From positions 1-64,000 of the forward strand of contig CADCUJ010000101.1 in the NCBI GenBank assembly GCA_902805855.1: 64,000 nt of DNA, read 5' to 3'. A program made the translations under genes and the position numbers. The notes under the pieces are model-generated. The model was not told where the DNA came from. It saw nothing but the letters and a program-made list of their open reading frames with translations, and ran no database searches. The stretch is from an uncultured Nocardioidaceae bacterium. GTDB taxonomy: Bacteria; Actinomycetota; Actinomycetes; Propionibacteriales; Nocardioidaceae. Positions 15,982 to 25,456 of this stretch are shown one piece after another (position 1 is the stretch's first letter; each line of letters begins with the position of its first letter).

Positions 15982-17073
15982 ATGGACAGTGAGCTTTCGA
16001 TCCAGGTCTCGCTGTCGGCCGACCCGGTTCCCCCGGAGCGGCTGACTGAGATCCTCGCCGACCCCGGGTTCGGGCTGCACTTCTCCGACCACATGTTCCT
16101 GGCCGAGTGGACCCCGGACCGCGGTTGGCACGACGCGCGGGTGACGCCGTACGCCCCGCTGTCCCTGGACCCCGCAACGGCGGTGCTGCACTACGCGCAG
16201 GAGATCTTCGAAGGGATGAAGGCCTACCGGCACCGGGACGGGTCGGTGTGGACCTTCCGTCCCGAGGAGAACGCCGCGCGGATGGTGCGCTCCTCGCAGC
16301 GGATGGCCCTGCCGGTGCTGCCCGAGGCGGCCTTCGTGGCCTCCGTCGACGCCCTGGTGCGCACCGACGAGCGCTGGGTCCCCGAGCCGACCGGCGAGAA
16401 GAGCCTGTACCTGCGCCCGTTCATGTTCGCCTCCGAGAAGTTCCTGGGAGTACGCCCGGCGAAGCACGTGACCTACCTGGTGATCGCCTCACCCGCAGGT
16501 GCCTACTTCGCCAAGGGCCTGCGCCCGGTGTCCATCTGGCTGAGCGAGGAGTACTCGCGGGCCGGTGTCGGTGGCACCGGAGCGGCCAAGACCGGGGGCA
16601 ACTACGCCAGCTCGCTGCTGCCGCATCGTGAAGCCATCGAGAACGGATGCGACCAGGTCGCCTTCCTCGACACCGTCGAGCGGCGGTGGGTCGAGGAGCT
16701 CGGCGGGATGAACCTGTACTACGTCTACGACGACGGCACGATCGTCACGCCCGCCCTGTCCGGCTCGATCCTGCAGGGGATCACCCGGGCCTCGATCCTC
16801 GAGCTCGCCGGCAAGCTCGGCCACCAGGTGGAGGAGCGGCAGGTCGCCGTCGAGGAGTGGCGCGACGGCGTGGGATCCGGCCGGATCACCGAGGTGTTCG
16901 CCTGCGGCACCGCCGCCGTGGTGACTCCGGTGGGCACGCTGAAGTGGCGCGGCGGCGAGGTGAGCAGCGGCGAGGACGCCGGTCCGGTGACCAGGCAGAT
17001 CCGGGAGGCGCTGGTCGACATCCAGTACGGCCGTGCCGAGGACACCTTCGGCTGGATGCACAAGGTGCTGTGA
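15982..17073 (+). CDS. ilvE: Branched-chain amino acid aminotransferase
   Basis: The 363-residue class IV PLP aminotransferase has HYAQEIFEGMKAYRHRDGSVWTFRPEENA, the lysine segment GGTGAAKTGGNYASSL, and the C-terminal FACGTAAVVTPV. It performs the last step of Leu, Ile and Val synthesis. ATG 15982 stands 7 nt after TACCGT (15969-15974), again leaderless in appearance. It lies 75 nt downstream of leuB. Confidence 0.95.
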   Translation: MDSELSIQVSLSADPVPPERLTEILADPGFGLHFSDHMFLAEWTPDRGWHDARVTPYAPLSLDPATAVLHYAQEIFEGMKAYRHRDGSVWTFRPEENAARMVRSSQRMALPVLPEAAFVASVDALVRTDERWVPEPTGEKSLYLRPFMFASEKFLGVRPAKHVTYLVIASPAGAYFAKGLRPVSIWLSEEYSRAGVGGTGAAKTGGNYASSLLPHREAIENGCDQVAFLDTVERRWVEELGGMNLYYVYDDGTIVTPALSGSILQGITRASILELAGKLGHQVEERQVAVEEWRDGVGSGRITEVFACGTAAVVTPVGTLKWRGGEVSSGEDAGPVTRQIREALVDIQYGRAEDTFGWMHKVL

Positions 17074-17158
17074 CGGGCTCTGCATCGGTGGGCACCCCGG
17101 CCCGCATCTGGGGTCAGGGTTCGGCTGAGGTCGGGTGCCGCTCGGTTACCGTGGGCGG

Positions 17159-18853
17159 GTGAGCGAGGAGGCGAGAGCAGCACCCCCGGGATGGGTCGGC
17201 AGCTACCGCCTGATCTCCAAGATCGGCGAGGGTGGCATGGGCGTGGTCCACCTCGCCCAGGGCTCCGACGGCCGTCGGGTCGCGCTGAAGGTGCTGCGCC
17301 CGCACATCGTCGGCGACGACGAGGCCCGGGAGCGCCTGGCGCGCGAGGTGTCCTCGCTCCGCCGGGTCACCTCGCCCCGCATCGCGGAGATCATCGACGC
17401 CGATCCCTGGGGCCATACACCCTTCGTTGCCACCCGCTACGTGCCCGGACTCACCCTGCACGAGCACGTGAAGCAGGAGGGCCCGATCGGCTCCGACGAC
17501 CTGCGCGGGTTCGCGGCCGGGCTCGCCGAAGCGGTGATCGCGGTGCACAGTGTCGGCGTGCTGCACCGAGACATCAAACCTTCGAACGTCCTCCTCGAGG
17601 GCCGCGCGCCCGTGCTGATCGACTTCGGCCTCGCCCGGCTCGCCGAGGACCCGCGCCTGACGGCCACCGGCTGGCTGCTCGGCACGCCGGGCTACCTCGC
17701 CCCGGAGATCTTGTACGGCGACGACGCCACCGCCGCCTCCGACGTGCACTCCTGGGCGGCGACCGTTGCGTTCGCGGCCACCGGGCGGCCGCCCTTCGGC
17801 AACGGGCCGGCGATGGCGATCATGGACCGGGTCCGCCGCGGCGAGCATGATCTGGCCGGGGTGCCGGAGCACCTGCTGTCGATGATCGAGCAGTGCCTCT
17901 CCGCGAACCCGGCTGATCGCCCCGAGACGACGGCGGTGCTGGCTGACCTCCGCGCACCTGACGGGGGCACTGGTGCCGACCGCGACGCCCCCACCATGCC
18001 GTTCGCGCTGTTCGCCACCCGTGACGACGACCGCACCGACCTGCTCGAGCCGGACCAGCCCGCCCAGACCCGGCCGCTGACGGTGCGGACACCGCAGGAG
18101 CACCTGGCCGCACCGGCGCACCAGCCGGCCCGGGCGCCGTACATGGCGCCGGCGCCGCCGACACGCGTCGGGGGCCCGCCGCCGTACCCCCCTCATCCTC
18201 ACGCCCAGCACCCCTACGGCCGTTCCGGTACACCGGCGGAGAACCGACCACCTCTCTCAGGGGGGGTCGCGAGGCTGCAGCGCGCTGCCCTGCTGCTGGG
18301 CCTGCTCGGGCTCGTCGCCGTCGGGTTCGCCCTGGCGCCGTACCTCGCCGTGGCCACGATCACCGTGGCCACGCTGGTGGTTCGCACGATCTCCTGGACC
18401 GCCGACTCCGCCCGTGGCCGTCGGCTCCGCCGGGGACGGACCCGGTGGTACGACGGCCTGCTGGCCGCGCTGATGTCGCCCTGGTACCTCGTCGTCGCCA
18501 CCGGGGGAACCGTGCTGCTCCTGCTGTGTGCGCTGACGGTGACCCTCGTCGTGGGGCTGGGCTACTTCGTCTTCGGACTTGCCATGGTTCCCGGGCTGTT
18601 GCTGATGGGGACCGTGCTCGGTTCGGCGCTGTGGTGGGGCCCCGGCTCGCGGCGCCTGCGGGAACCCATCCGGCTGCTGTTCGTGCGGGCCTCCCGAGCC
18701 AACGGGGCAGGCTGGGCGAGTGTCGGGATCCTCACCCTGGTGATCGGCCTGGGAGCGTTCGTGCTCGGCACCGCCGGAGTGAGCTGGGCGCCGCAGCCGG
18801 GACCGCCGTGGCGGGAAGGCACGCTGCTCAGCGACGTCGTCGGTCTGTTCTGA
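17159..18853 (+). CDS. Membrane-anchored Ser/Thr protein kinase (Hanks type)
   Basis: The 564-residue protein has a complete kinase domain in its first roughly 265 residues: glycine loop GEGGMGVVHLA, Lys44 in VALKVL, catalytic loop HRDIKPSN, DFG, and PGYLAPE. A Pro/Ala-rich linker of about 90 residues (HQPARAPYMAPAPP...) follows. The C-terminus holds several hydrophobic segments instead of the usual single helix with PASTA repeats. GTG 17159 follows TACCGT (17147-17152) by 6 nt. The extra-membrane sensing part is minimal, so the membrane segments themselves may sense the signal. Targets are unknown. Confidence 0.9.
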   Translation: MSEEARAAPPGWVGSYRLISKIGEGGMGVVHLAQGSDGRRVALKVLRPHIVGDDEARERLAREVSSLRRVTSPRIAEIIDADPWGHTPFVATRYVPGLTLHEHVKQEGPIGSDDLRGFAAGLAEAVIAVHSVGVLHRDIKPSNVLLEGRAPVLIDFGLARLAEDPRLTATGWLLGTPGYLAPEILYGDDATAASDVHSWAATVAFAATGRPPFGNGPAMAIMDRVRRGEHDLAGVPEHLLSMIEQCLSANPADRPETTAVLADLRAPDGGTGADRDAPTMPFALFATRDDDRTDLLEPDQPAQTRPLTVRTPQEHLAAPAHQPARAPYMAPAPPTRVGGPPPYPPHPHAQHPYGRSGTPAENRPPLSGGVARLQRAALLLGLLGLVAVGFALAPYLAVATITVATLVVRTISWTADSARGRRLRRGRTRWYDGLLAALMSPWYLVVATGGTVLLLLCALTVTLVVGLGYFVFGLAMVPGLLLMGTVLGSALWWGPGSRRLREPIRLLFVRASRANGAGWASVGILTLVIGLGAFVLGTAGVSWAPQPGPPWREGTLLSDVVGLF

Positions 18854-18892
18854 GGCCTGCATGGCCGGGCAGGTGCCGGGTACCGCGCACGG

Positions 18893-20680
18893 ATGAGCGA
18901 GAAGCTGGTCGCTGACCTCGTCGTGGAGCGGCTGACCAGCTGGGGGGTGCGCCGGGTCTTCGGCTACTCCGGCGACGGCATCAACACGCTGCTGGGGGCA
19001 CTACGGCGAGCCGGCGAGCCCCAGTTCGTCCAGGCCCGCCACGAGGAGGGCGCGGCCTTCATGGCGACCGGTCATGCGAAGTACACCGGAGAGGTCGGCG
19101 TCGTGCTCGCCACCCAGGGACCCGGCGCCGTCCACCTCCTCAACGGCCTCTACGACGCCAAGCTCGACGGAGTGCCGGTGGTGGCGGTCGTCGGTCAGCA
19201 GAACCGCTCAGCGCTCGGCTCGCAGTACCAGCAGGAGATCGACCTGCTCAGCATGGTCAAGGACGTAGCCGCCCAGTTCGCGCAGGAGGTGACCAGTCCC
19301 GCCCAGCTGCCGATGGTGCTCGACCGGGCCTTCCGGACGGCACTGGCCACCAGGTCGCCGACAGTCGTGATCGTGCCGCACGACGTGCAGGAGCAGCCCG
19401 CTCCGGACGTCGAGCACGAGCACGGGATCGTGGTGACCTCGCCACGATGGTCACCTGGTGTGGTGGTCCCGCGCGAAGACGACCTCCACCGGGCGGCCGA
19501 GGTGCTCGAGGCCGGGGAGAAGGTGGCTCTGCTGGTGGGCCAGGGCGCACGGGGCGCGAGAGCGGAGGTGATCGCGGTCGCCGAACGGCTCGGCGCCGGC
19601 ATCGCGACCAGCCTGCTCGGCAAGCCGTACGTCGACGAGGACCATCCGTTGGCCTGCGGGACCATGGGACACCTGGGCACCACGTCCAGCGCCCACCTGC
19701 TGGGCAGCTGCGACACCTTGTTGCTGGTCGGAACCAACGACCCCTGGACGGAGTTCTACCCGCCACCGGGACAGGCGCGAGCAGTGCAGGTCGACCTCGA
19801 CGGGCGGCAGCTGGGCAACCGTTACCCGCTCGAGGTCGCGCTGCACGGGGACGCAGCGACCACCCTGCAGGCGCTGATCCCGCTGCTCGGGGAGCGTCCG
19901 CGCGGCCGGTGGCGAGACGAGGTGAAGGAGCAGGTACGTCGCTGGCACGAGCTGTCGACGGCCCGCGCGGAGGTCGCCGCGAGGCCGGTCAACCCCGAGC
20001 TCGTCGTGCACGCCCTGTCGGCTCGGCTGCCGGCGGACGCCCAGGTCTCGGTCGACGTCGGGTCGGTGACGTACTGGTACGCCCGTCAACTGCGACTGCC
20101 GAGCGGGGTGCCGGCTCATTTGTCCAGCACCCTGGCCTCGATGGGGTGCTCGGTGCCCTACGGGCTCGCTGCGAAGCTGGCCCACGACGACCGGCCGCTG
20201 GTGGCGCTGACCGGCGACGGAGCGATGCAGATGCTGGGACTGGCCGAGATGGTGACGGTGGCCGCCCGCTGGCGGGACTGGGCCGACCCGCGCTTCGTCG
20301 TGTGCGTCCTGAACAACCGGGACCTGGCGGAAGTGAGCTGGGAGCAGCGCGAGATGGAGGGCGACCCACGCTTCGAGGACAGTCAACGGCTGCCGGACTT
20401 TCCCTACGCCGGCTATGCCGATCTGCTCGGGCTGACCGGGATCCGGGTGGAGGAACCGAGCGGCCTCGCCACGGCGTGGGACCGGGCGCTGAGCGCGGAC
20501 CGTCCCGTGATCCTCGAGGTGCTCACCGACCCCGACATTCCCCTGCTCCCACCCTTCCCGTCCGGTGAGTCGAAGCTCGATTCCTTCGCGGCCGGCCTGA
20601 GGCAGGAGCCGACCGGCGGCCACGCCGGTGACCTGCTGAGGACCTATGCGGACCTGGAGCGTCGCGTGCTCGACCGGTGA
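18893..20680 (+). CDS. Thiamine pyrophosphate enzyme, pyruvate oxidase/dehydrogenase (quinone)-like
   Basis: The 595-residue protein has all three TPP-enzyme domains: the N-terminal pyrimidine domain with catalytic-type Glu in VQARHEEGAAFMATGHAKYTG, a central domain, and the C-terminal PP domain with GDGAMQMLGLAEM...VLNNRDLAEVSWEQ. The order and the phrase QQEIDLLSMVKDVA resemble PoxB-like pyruvate:quinone oxidoreductases more than acetolactate synthase. ATG 18893 follows TACCGC (18881-18886). The substrate is inferred to be pyruvate; a related 2-oxoacid decarboxylase function cannot be excluded. Confidence 0.78.
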   Translation: MSEKLVADLVVERLTSWGVRRVFGYSGDGINTLLGALRRAGEPQFVQARHEEGAAFMATGHAKYTGEVGVVLATQGPGAVHLLNGLYDAKLDGVPVVAVVGQQNRSALGSQYQQEIDLLSMVKDVAAQFAQEVTSPAQLPMVLDRAFRTALATRSPTVVIVPHDVQEQPAPDVEHEHGIVVTSPRWSPGVVVPREDDLHRAAEVLEAGEKVALLVGQGARGARAEVIAVAERLGAGIATSLLGKPYVDEDHPLACGTMGHLGTTSSAHLLGSCDTLLLVGTNDPWTEFYPPPGQARAVQVDLDGRQLGNRYPLEVALHGDAATTLQALIPLLGERPRGRWRDEVKEQVRRWHELSTARAEVAARPVNPELVVHALSARLPADAQVSVDVGSVTYWYARQLRLPSGVPAHLSSTLASMGCSVPYGLAAKLAHDDRPLVALTGDGAMQMLGLAEMVTVAARWRDWADPRFVVCVLNNRDLAEVSWEQREMEGDPRFEDSQRLPDFPYAGYADLLGLTGIRVEEPSGLATAWDRALSADRPVILEVLTDPDIPLLPPFPSGESKLDSFAAGLRQEPTGGHAGDLLRTYADLERRVLDR

Positions 20681-20760
20681 GCACTCCCGGATGCCGAGAC
20701 CGGCTCCGCGCAGCCGCAGGCTCTGCGACAATCTCGGTCACTTCGAAGTAGGGCATCCAG

Positions 20761-22374
20761 ATGAGCACGACCGTGACCGAAACCCAGGACTTCCACGTCT
20801 ACGACACGACGCTTCGCGACGGGGCCCAGCAAGAGGGTCTGAACCTCTCCGTGGCCGACAAGCTGGCGATCTCCCGCCAGCTCGACGGCCTCGGAGTCGG
20901 GTTCATCGAGGGCGGCTGGCCCGGCGCGAACCCCAAGGACACCGAGTTCTTCCAGCGTGCGAGGTCCGAGCTCGACCTGCAGCACGCCCGGCTGTCGGCC
21001 TTCGGGTCCACGCGGCGACCCGGCACTCGCGCCGCCGACGACCCCCTCGTCGCCGCGCTGCGTGACAGCGGTGCCGGGGTGGTCACCCTGGTCGCGAAGT
21101 CTCACGAACGGCACGTGCGGCTGGCCTTGCGCACCACGCCGGAGGAGAACCTCGCGATGATCCGGGACACGGTCGGCCACCTGCGCGCGGAGGGTCAGCG
21201 GGTGTTCCTCGACGCCGAGCACTTCTTCGACGGTCATCGGAGCGACCGCTCCTACGCCCTCGAGGTGCTGCGCGCCGCCCAGGACGCCGGTGCCGAGGTG
21301 GTCGCGCTGTGCGACACCAACGGCGGGATGCTGCCGGCCTGGGTCGCCGAGGTGGTCCACGACGTGATCGAGTCGACCGGGGTTCGGGTCGGCATCCACT
21401 GCCACAACGACACCGGCTGCGCCGTGGCGAACACGCTGGCCGCCGTCGACGCCGGCGCGACCCACGTCCAAGGCACCCTCAACGGGTACGGCGAGCGCAC
21501 GGGCAACGCCGACCTGGTCGCGGTGGTGGCCAACCTCCAGCTCAAACAGGGACGCCGGCTGCTGCCGACAGGTCTGCTCCAGGAAGCCACCCGGGTCGCG
21601 CACGCGGTCGCCGAGGTCACCAACGTCCCCCCGGCCTCGCGCCAGCCCTACGTAGGCGTCAGCGCCTTCGCTCACAAGGCAGGACTGCACGCCAGCGCGA
21701 TCAAGGTCGACCCGGACCTCTACCAGCACCTGGACCCGGTTCAGGTGGGCAACGACATGCGACTGCTGGTCTCGGACATGGCGGGCCGAGCCAGCATCGA
21801 GCTCAAGGGCCGTGAGCTCGGCTTCGACCTCGACAGTGGTGACGGCAGCAGAGAGGTCATCGGCCGAGTCACCGCGCGGGTGAAGGACCTGGAGTCACAG
21901 GGCTACACGTTCGAGGCGGCCGACGCCTCGTTCGAGCTGCTGCTCGTCGAAGAGGTCGAGGGACGGCGTCCGTCGTTCTTCGACGTCGAGTCCTGGCGGG
22001 TGATCACCGACTCCAGGCCCGGCGCCGAGGCGGTCTCCGAGGCGACCATCAAGGTGCAGGCGGCGGACAGCCGGATCATCAGCACCGGTGAGGGGAACGG
22101 TCCGGTGAACGCGCTCGACCACGCACTCCGCGATGCGATCGGTCAGGTGTACCCGGGCGTGGCGAAGTTCGAGCTGATCGACTACAAGGTGCGGATCCTG
22201 GACCAGGGGCACGGCACCGACGCGGTGACGCGGGTGTTGATCGAGACCAGTGACGGGGAAGGCTCGTGGGTCACCGTCGGAGTGGGCCACAACGTGATCG
22301 AGGCATCGTGGCGGGCGCTGGTCGACGCGGTGACCTTCGGTCTGCGTCGGCAGGGGCAGAGACCGCAGGCGTAG
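20761..22374 (+). CDS. cimA: Citramalate synthase
   Basis: The 537-residue LeuA-family protein begins with the DRE-TIM signature [17 protein letters not shown] and has the metal-binding [40 protein letters not shown]. The long C-terminal allosteric region (from about residue 390) and [11 protein letters not shown] match the TIGR00977-type citramalate synthase. It condenses pyruvate and acetyl-CoA to (R)-citramalate, the pyruvate route to 2-oxobutyrate and isoleucine. This suits the nearby leuB, ilvE and leuCD genes. Confidence 0.92.
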   Translation: MSTTVTETQDFHVYDTTLRDGAQQEGLNLSVADKLAISRQLDGLGVGFIEGGWPGANPKDTEFFQRARSELDLQHARLSAFGSTRRPGTRAADDPLVAALRDSGAGVVTLVAKSHERHVRLALRTTPEENLAMIRDTVGHLRAEGQRVFLDAEHFFDGHRSDRSYALEVLRAAQDAGAEVVALCDTNGGMLPAWVAEVVHDVIESTGVRVGIHCHNDTGCAVANTLAAVDAGATHVQGTLNGYGERTGNADLVAVVANLQLKQGRRLLPTGLLQEATRVAHAVAEVTNVPPASRQPYVGVSAFAHKAGLHASAIKVDPDLYQHLDPVQVGNDMRLLVSDMAGRASIELKGRELGFDLDSGDGSREVIGRVTARVKDLESQGYTFEAADASFELLLVEEVEGRRPSFFDVESWRVITDSRPGAEAVSEATIKVQAADSRIISTGEGNGPVNALDHALRDAIGQVYPGVAKFELIDYKVRILDQGHGTDAVTRVLIETSDGEGSWVTVGVGHNVIEASWRALVDAVTFGLRRQGQRPQA

Positions 22375-22383
22375 GTCGGCGGG

Positions 22384-22542
22384 TCAGCGCGAGGACCGGC
22401 AGGTGCCGCAGCGGGGGCAGTACGAGTGCAGGTAGAGGTCGAGGTCCTGGCCGCAGCGGCAGGTCGAGGTGCCCAGCCGTACCGAGTCACACTTCGCGCG
22501 CATCTGGTCCTCGCGGTCGAGGACGCTTTCCATGATCGTCAT
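22384..22542 (-). CDS. Small Cys-rich (zinc ribbon-like) protein
   Basis: A 52-residue protein with ATG at 22542 preceded by GGGAGGCG. The second half has clustered cysteines, CRCGQ...SYCPRCGTCR, able to bind one zinc as in rubredoxin-knuckle or zinc-ribbon mini-proteins. Its 3' end lies 9 nt from the convergent end of cimA. The role is unknown. Confidence 0.6.
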   Translation of the reverse strand: MTIMESVLDREDQMRAKCDSVRLGTSTCRCGQDLDLYLHSYCPRCGTCRSSR

Positions 22543-22741
22543 TGTTCGTTCGCCTCCCAGTTGGCTACCGGTCAAGCGAAACAGGCCTGGGGCGCTCGGG
22601 AGGGAGAACACGCCAATACCGGTTGAACGTCTTGGCGAGATGGTCACCACGCACGGCACCGACCGCACGGACGGGCTAGGCGGACCTGACCCGGACGTGT
22701 CGGCGGGGCGACGGCGTGCTCCGGACGGTAGGTTCCCGGCA

Positions 22742-24157
22742 ATGGCGCAGCTGCACGACCTGAGCGCACTGGAGCAGTCGTCGGCGATCCAGGCCGGTGA
22801 GGTGTCGGTCCCTGAGCTCGTCGAGCACTACCTCACCCGCATCGATCGCATCTCGAGCCGCGTAGGGGCGTTCGTCACGGTGCTCCACGACCCTGCCCGC
22901 CGGCAGGCAGCGCTCGCGCAGTCCCGGCTGGACGAGGCCCGCCTGCCCACGTTGTTCGGGGTGCCGACCGCGATCAAGGACCTGAACCTCACCGCAGGGG
23001 TGCCGACGCGCTTCGGCTCGCCGACGATGGGCGACCACGTGCCCGATGTCTCCGACGAGGTGGTGCTGCGGATCGAGAGCGCCGGCCTGATCAGCCTCGG
23101 CAAGACCTCGACACCGGAGTTCGGCTCCCCGTGCTACACCGAGCCCGAGGGACTCCCGCCGGCGCGCACGCCGTACGACTTGTCCAAGATGGCCGGCGGC
23201 TCGAGCGGCGGCGCGGCAGCAGCCGTAGCTGCCGGACTGGTCCCGCTGGCGCACGGCTCGGACGGTGGCGGGTCGATCCGGATCCCGGCCAGCTGCTGCG
23301 GTCTCTACGGGTTGAAGCCGAGCCGAGGTCGGATCAGCGGCGGACCGGCGTACGCCGACCCGGTCGGGCTGGGGACATCGGGCTGCCTGTCACGGACGGT
23401 GCGAGACGCCGCGGCACTGCTCGACGTGATGGCCGGCCCGGCGGTCGGTGACCCGTCCTGGGCGCCCCCGCTGCCGGCGGGTCAGAGCTACCTGGGCTGG
23501 TGCGAGCGCGAGCCGGCACGGTTGCGGATCGCCCGGTTCTGCGAGCCGGTGATCGCCGACGTACCGGTGCACACCGAGTGCCTGGCTGCCTACGAGGACG
23601 CCACGCGGCTGCTCGTCGACCTCGGTCACCAGGTCGAGGACGTCGACGTACCGATCCCAGCCGAAGCCGTGCCGGTCTTCGAAACCTGCTGGTCGGTGAT
23701 CAGCGCGCTCTCCCCGGCCCCTCCCGGTTGCGAGTCCCAGCTTCGCCCGTTGACCAGGTGGCTGCAGGCGCGTGGATCGGCGGTGTCGGCGCCCGAGTTC
23801 GGGCTGGCTCTCGGGGACCTGCGCCGGATCGCCGCTCGTGCGGTCCGAGCACTCACGCCGTACGACGCCGTGCTCACACCGACCTTGGCTTCGCCGCCTC
23901 TGCCGATCGGCGCCATCCGAGACGACACCGACCCGGCTCGCGACTTCGAGAACCAGAAGCGGTTCACCCCATGGACCTCGGCGTGGAACGTGACCGGCAT
24001 GCCCGCGGTCTCGTTGCCGCTGCACATGACGGCGGACGGACTGCCGGTGGGGGTGATGCTCGCGGGACGACCCGCCGAGGATCACCTGCTCCTGTCGCTG
24101 TCGGCGCAGATCGAGGCCGCCGCACCCTGGCGGGACCGACACCCACCCGACTGGTGA
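22742..24157 (+). CDS. Amidase (amidase signature family)
   Basis: The 471-residue enzyme carries the Ser-cisSer-Lys triad region: Lys in [12 protein letters not shown], then [48 protein letters not shown]. Length and pattern fit GatA-like amidases, but no gatB or gatC is adjacent, so it is more likely a stand-alone amide hydrolase. ATG 22742 follows TAGGTT (22729-22734) by exactly 7 nt. The substrate cannot be told. Confidence 0.87.
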   Translation: MAQLHDLSALEQSSAIQAGEVSVPELVEHYLTRIDRISSRVGAFVTVLHDPARRQAALAQSRLDEARLPTLFGVPTAIKDLNLTAGVPTRFGSPTMGDHVPDVSDEVVLRIESAGLISLGKTSTPEFGSPCYTEPEGLPPARTPYDLSKMAGGSSGGAAAAVAAGLVPLAHGSDGGGSIRIPASCCGLYGLKPSRGRISGGPAYADPVGLGTSGCLSRTVRDAAALLDVMAGPAVGDPSWAPPLPAGQSYLGWCEREPARLRIARFCEPVIADVPVHTECLAAYEDATRLLVDLGHQVEDVDVPIPAEAVPVFETCWSVISALSPAPPGCESQLRPLTRWLQARGSAVSAPEFGLALGDLRRIAARAVRALTPYDAVLTPTLASPPLPIGAIRDDTDPARDFENQKRFTPWTSAWNVTGMPAVSLPLHMTADGLPVGVMLAGRPAEDHLLLSLSAQIEAAAPWRDRHPPDW

Positions 24158-24204
24158 ACGCGCCGGGGTTGCGCGGGGCTGCTCGACGACTACGGTTCCT
24201 GAAC

Positions 24205-25146
24205 ATGGAGACATGGCCGAGCCTGCGAGTCGACGACTGGACCCCGACCCGGGAGACGCTGCACATGTGGCTACAGATCGTCGGCAAGATCCGGCTCGCC
24301 CACGCCCCGCTGATCAACCACTGGTGGCAGGTCACCCTCTACGTCAGTCCCCGCGGGCTGACGACCTCCCCCGTGCCCTACGGCGACGGAGCCTTCGACG
24401 TCGAGTTCGACTTCGTCGACCACCAGCTGCGTTTTCGCAGCAGCAGTGGGCAGATGCGCACTCTTGCGCTGAAGCCGGAACCGGTCGCTGACTTCTACCA
24501 CCACGTCATGGCCACGCTCGACGAGATGGGCATCGCGGCGAGGATCAGCGCGGGCCCCAACGAGGTGGACCCGGCGATCCCGTTCGCCGAGGACTACCAG
24601 CACGCCTCTTACGATCCCGAGGCTGCGCACCTCTTCTGGCGGCAGCTGCTGCACGCCAACCGGGTGATGGGGGAGTTCAAGTCCCACTTCGTGGGCAAGG
24701 TCAGCCCGGTGCACTTCTTCTGGGGAGCGATGGACCTCGCCTGCACCCGGTTCTCCGGCCGCACCGCCCCGCGACATCCGGGCGGTGCACCCAACTGCGG
24801 CGACTGGGTCATGGTCGAGGGCTACTCGCACGAGCTCAGCAGCTGCGGCTTCTGGCCCGGAGGCGGTGAGGAAGGCGCGTTCTACGCCTACGCCTACCCC
24901 GAGCCCGAAGGCTTCGCCGACTATTCGGTCGAGCCCACGGAGGCCTTCTACAGCCGCGAGAACGGCCAGTTCCTCCTGCCGTACGAGGCCGTGCGAACCA
25001 GCGCCGACCCAGACCGGACTCTGACCGACTTCCTGCACACCTCCTATGCGGCGGCCGCAGAACGCGGCGGTTGGGATCGGGCCGCGCTGGAAGACGACCC
25101 CGGCCGGTGGCGCGTCGAACGGCGCGAGCCCAGCTTCGGAGGGTGA
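24205..25146 (+). CDS. DUF5996 family protein
   Basis: A 313-residue soluble protein beginning with WPSLRVDDWTPTRETLHMWLQIVGKIRLAHAPLINHWWQVTLYVSPRGLTTSP, the recognisable start of the DUF5996 family. Many His, Trp and Tyr residues are conserved-looking, but no catalytic function is known. ATG 24205 lies 8 nt after TACGGT (24191-24196). The GNAT gene begins one base after its stop, suggesting co-expression. Confidence 0.75.
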   Translation: METWPSLRVDDWTPTRETLHMWLQIVGKIRLAHAPLINHWWQVTLYVSPRGLTTSPVPYGDGAFDVEFDFVDHQLRFRSSSGQMRTLALKPEPVADFYHHVMATLDEMGIAARISAGPNEVDPAIPFAEDYQHASYDPEAAHLFWRQLLHANRVMGEFKSHFVGKVSPVHFFWGAMDLACTRFSGRTAPRHPGGAPNCGDWVMVEGYSHELSSCGFWPGGGEEGAFYAYAYPEPEGFADYSVEPTEAFYSRENGQFLLPYEAVRTSADPDRTLTDFLHTSYAAAAERGGWDRAALEDDPGRWRVERREPSFGG

Positions 25147-25147
25147 C

Positions 25148-25456
25148 ATGACCGACGTGCGGGTGGACAACAACCTGGAACAGCACCGGTACGAAGCCCG
25201 CGTGAGCGAGGAGCTGGCCGGGTTCGTGAGCTATCAGCTGGCCAGCGACCTGGTCGTGCTCACCCACACCGAGGTCGATCCGTCCTTCGAGGGGCAGGGG
25301 ATCGGTGGCGCGTTGGCCCGCGCCGCCATGGACGACGTGCGTGAGCGAGGCGTGAAGGCACTGGTGATCTGTCCGTTCATCACCGGCTGGATCCGCCGTC
25401 ACCGCGACTACACCGACCTGCTCTACGGCGCTCCGCCCAGCAAGGTCACCGACTGA
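25148..25456 (+). CDS. Small GNAT-like N-acetyltransferase (YjdJ/Acetyltransf_CG type)
   Basis: The 102-residue minimal GNAT domain has LVVLTHTEVDPSFEGQGIGGALARAAMDDVRERG, where GQGIGG is the acetyl-CoA pyrophosphate loop. The C-terminal CPFITGWIRRHRDYTDLL is typical of this short subfamily. It is coupled to the DUF5996 gene and overlaps the convergent glycosylase-like gene by 11 nt at the 3' end. The substrate is unknown. Confidence 0.8.
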   Translation: MTDVRVDNNLEQHRYEARVSEELAGFVSYQLASDLVVLTHTEVDPSFEGQGIGGALARAAMDDVRERGVKALVICPFITGWIRRHRDYTDLLYGAPPSKVTD

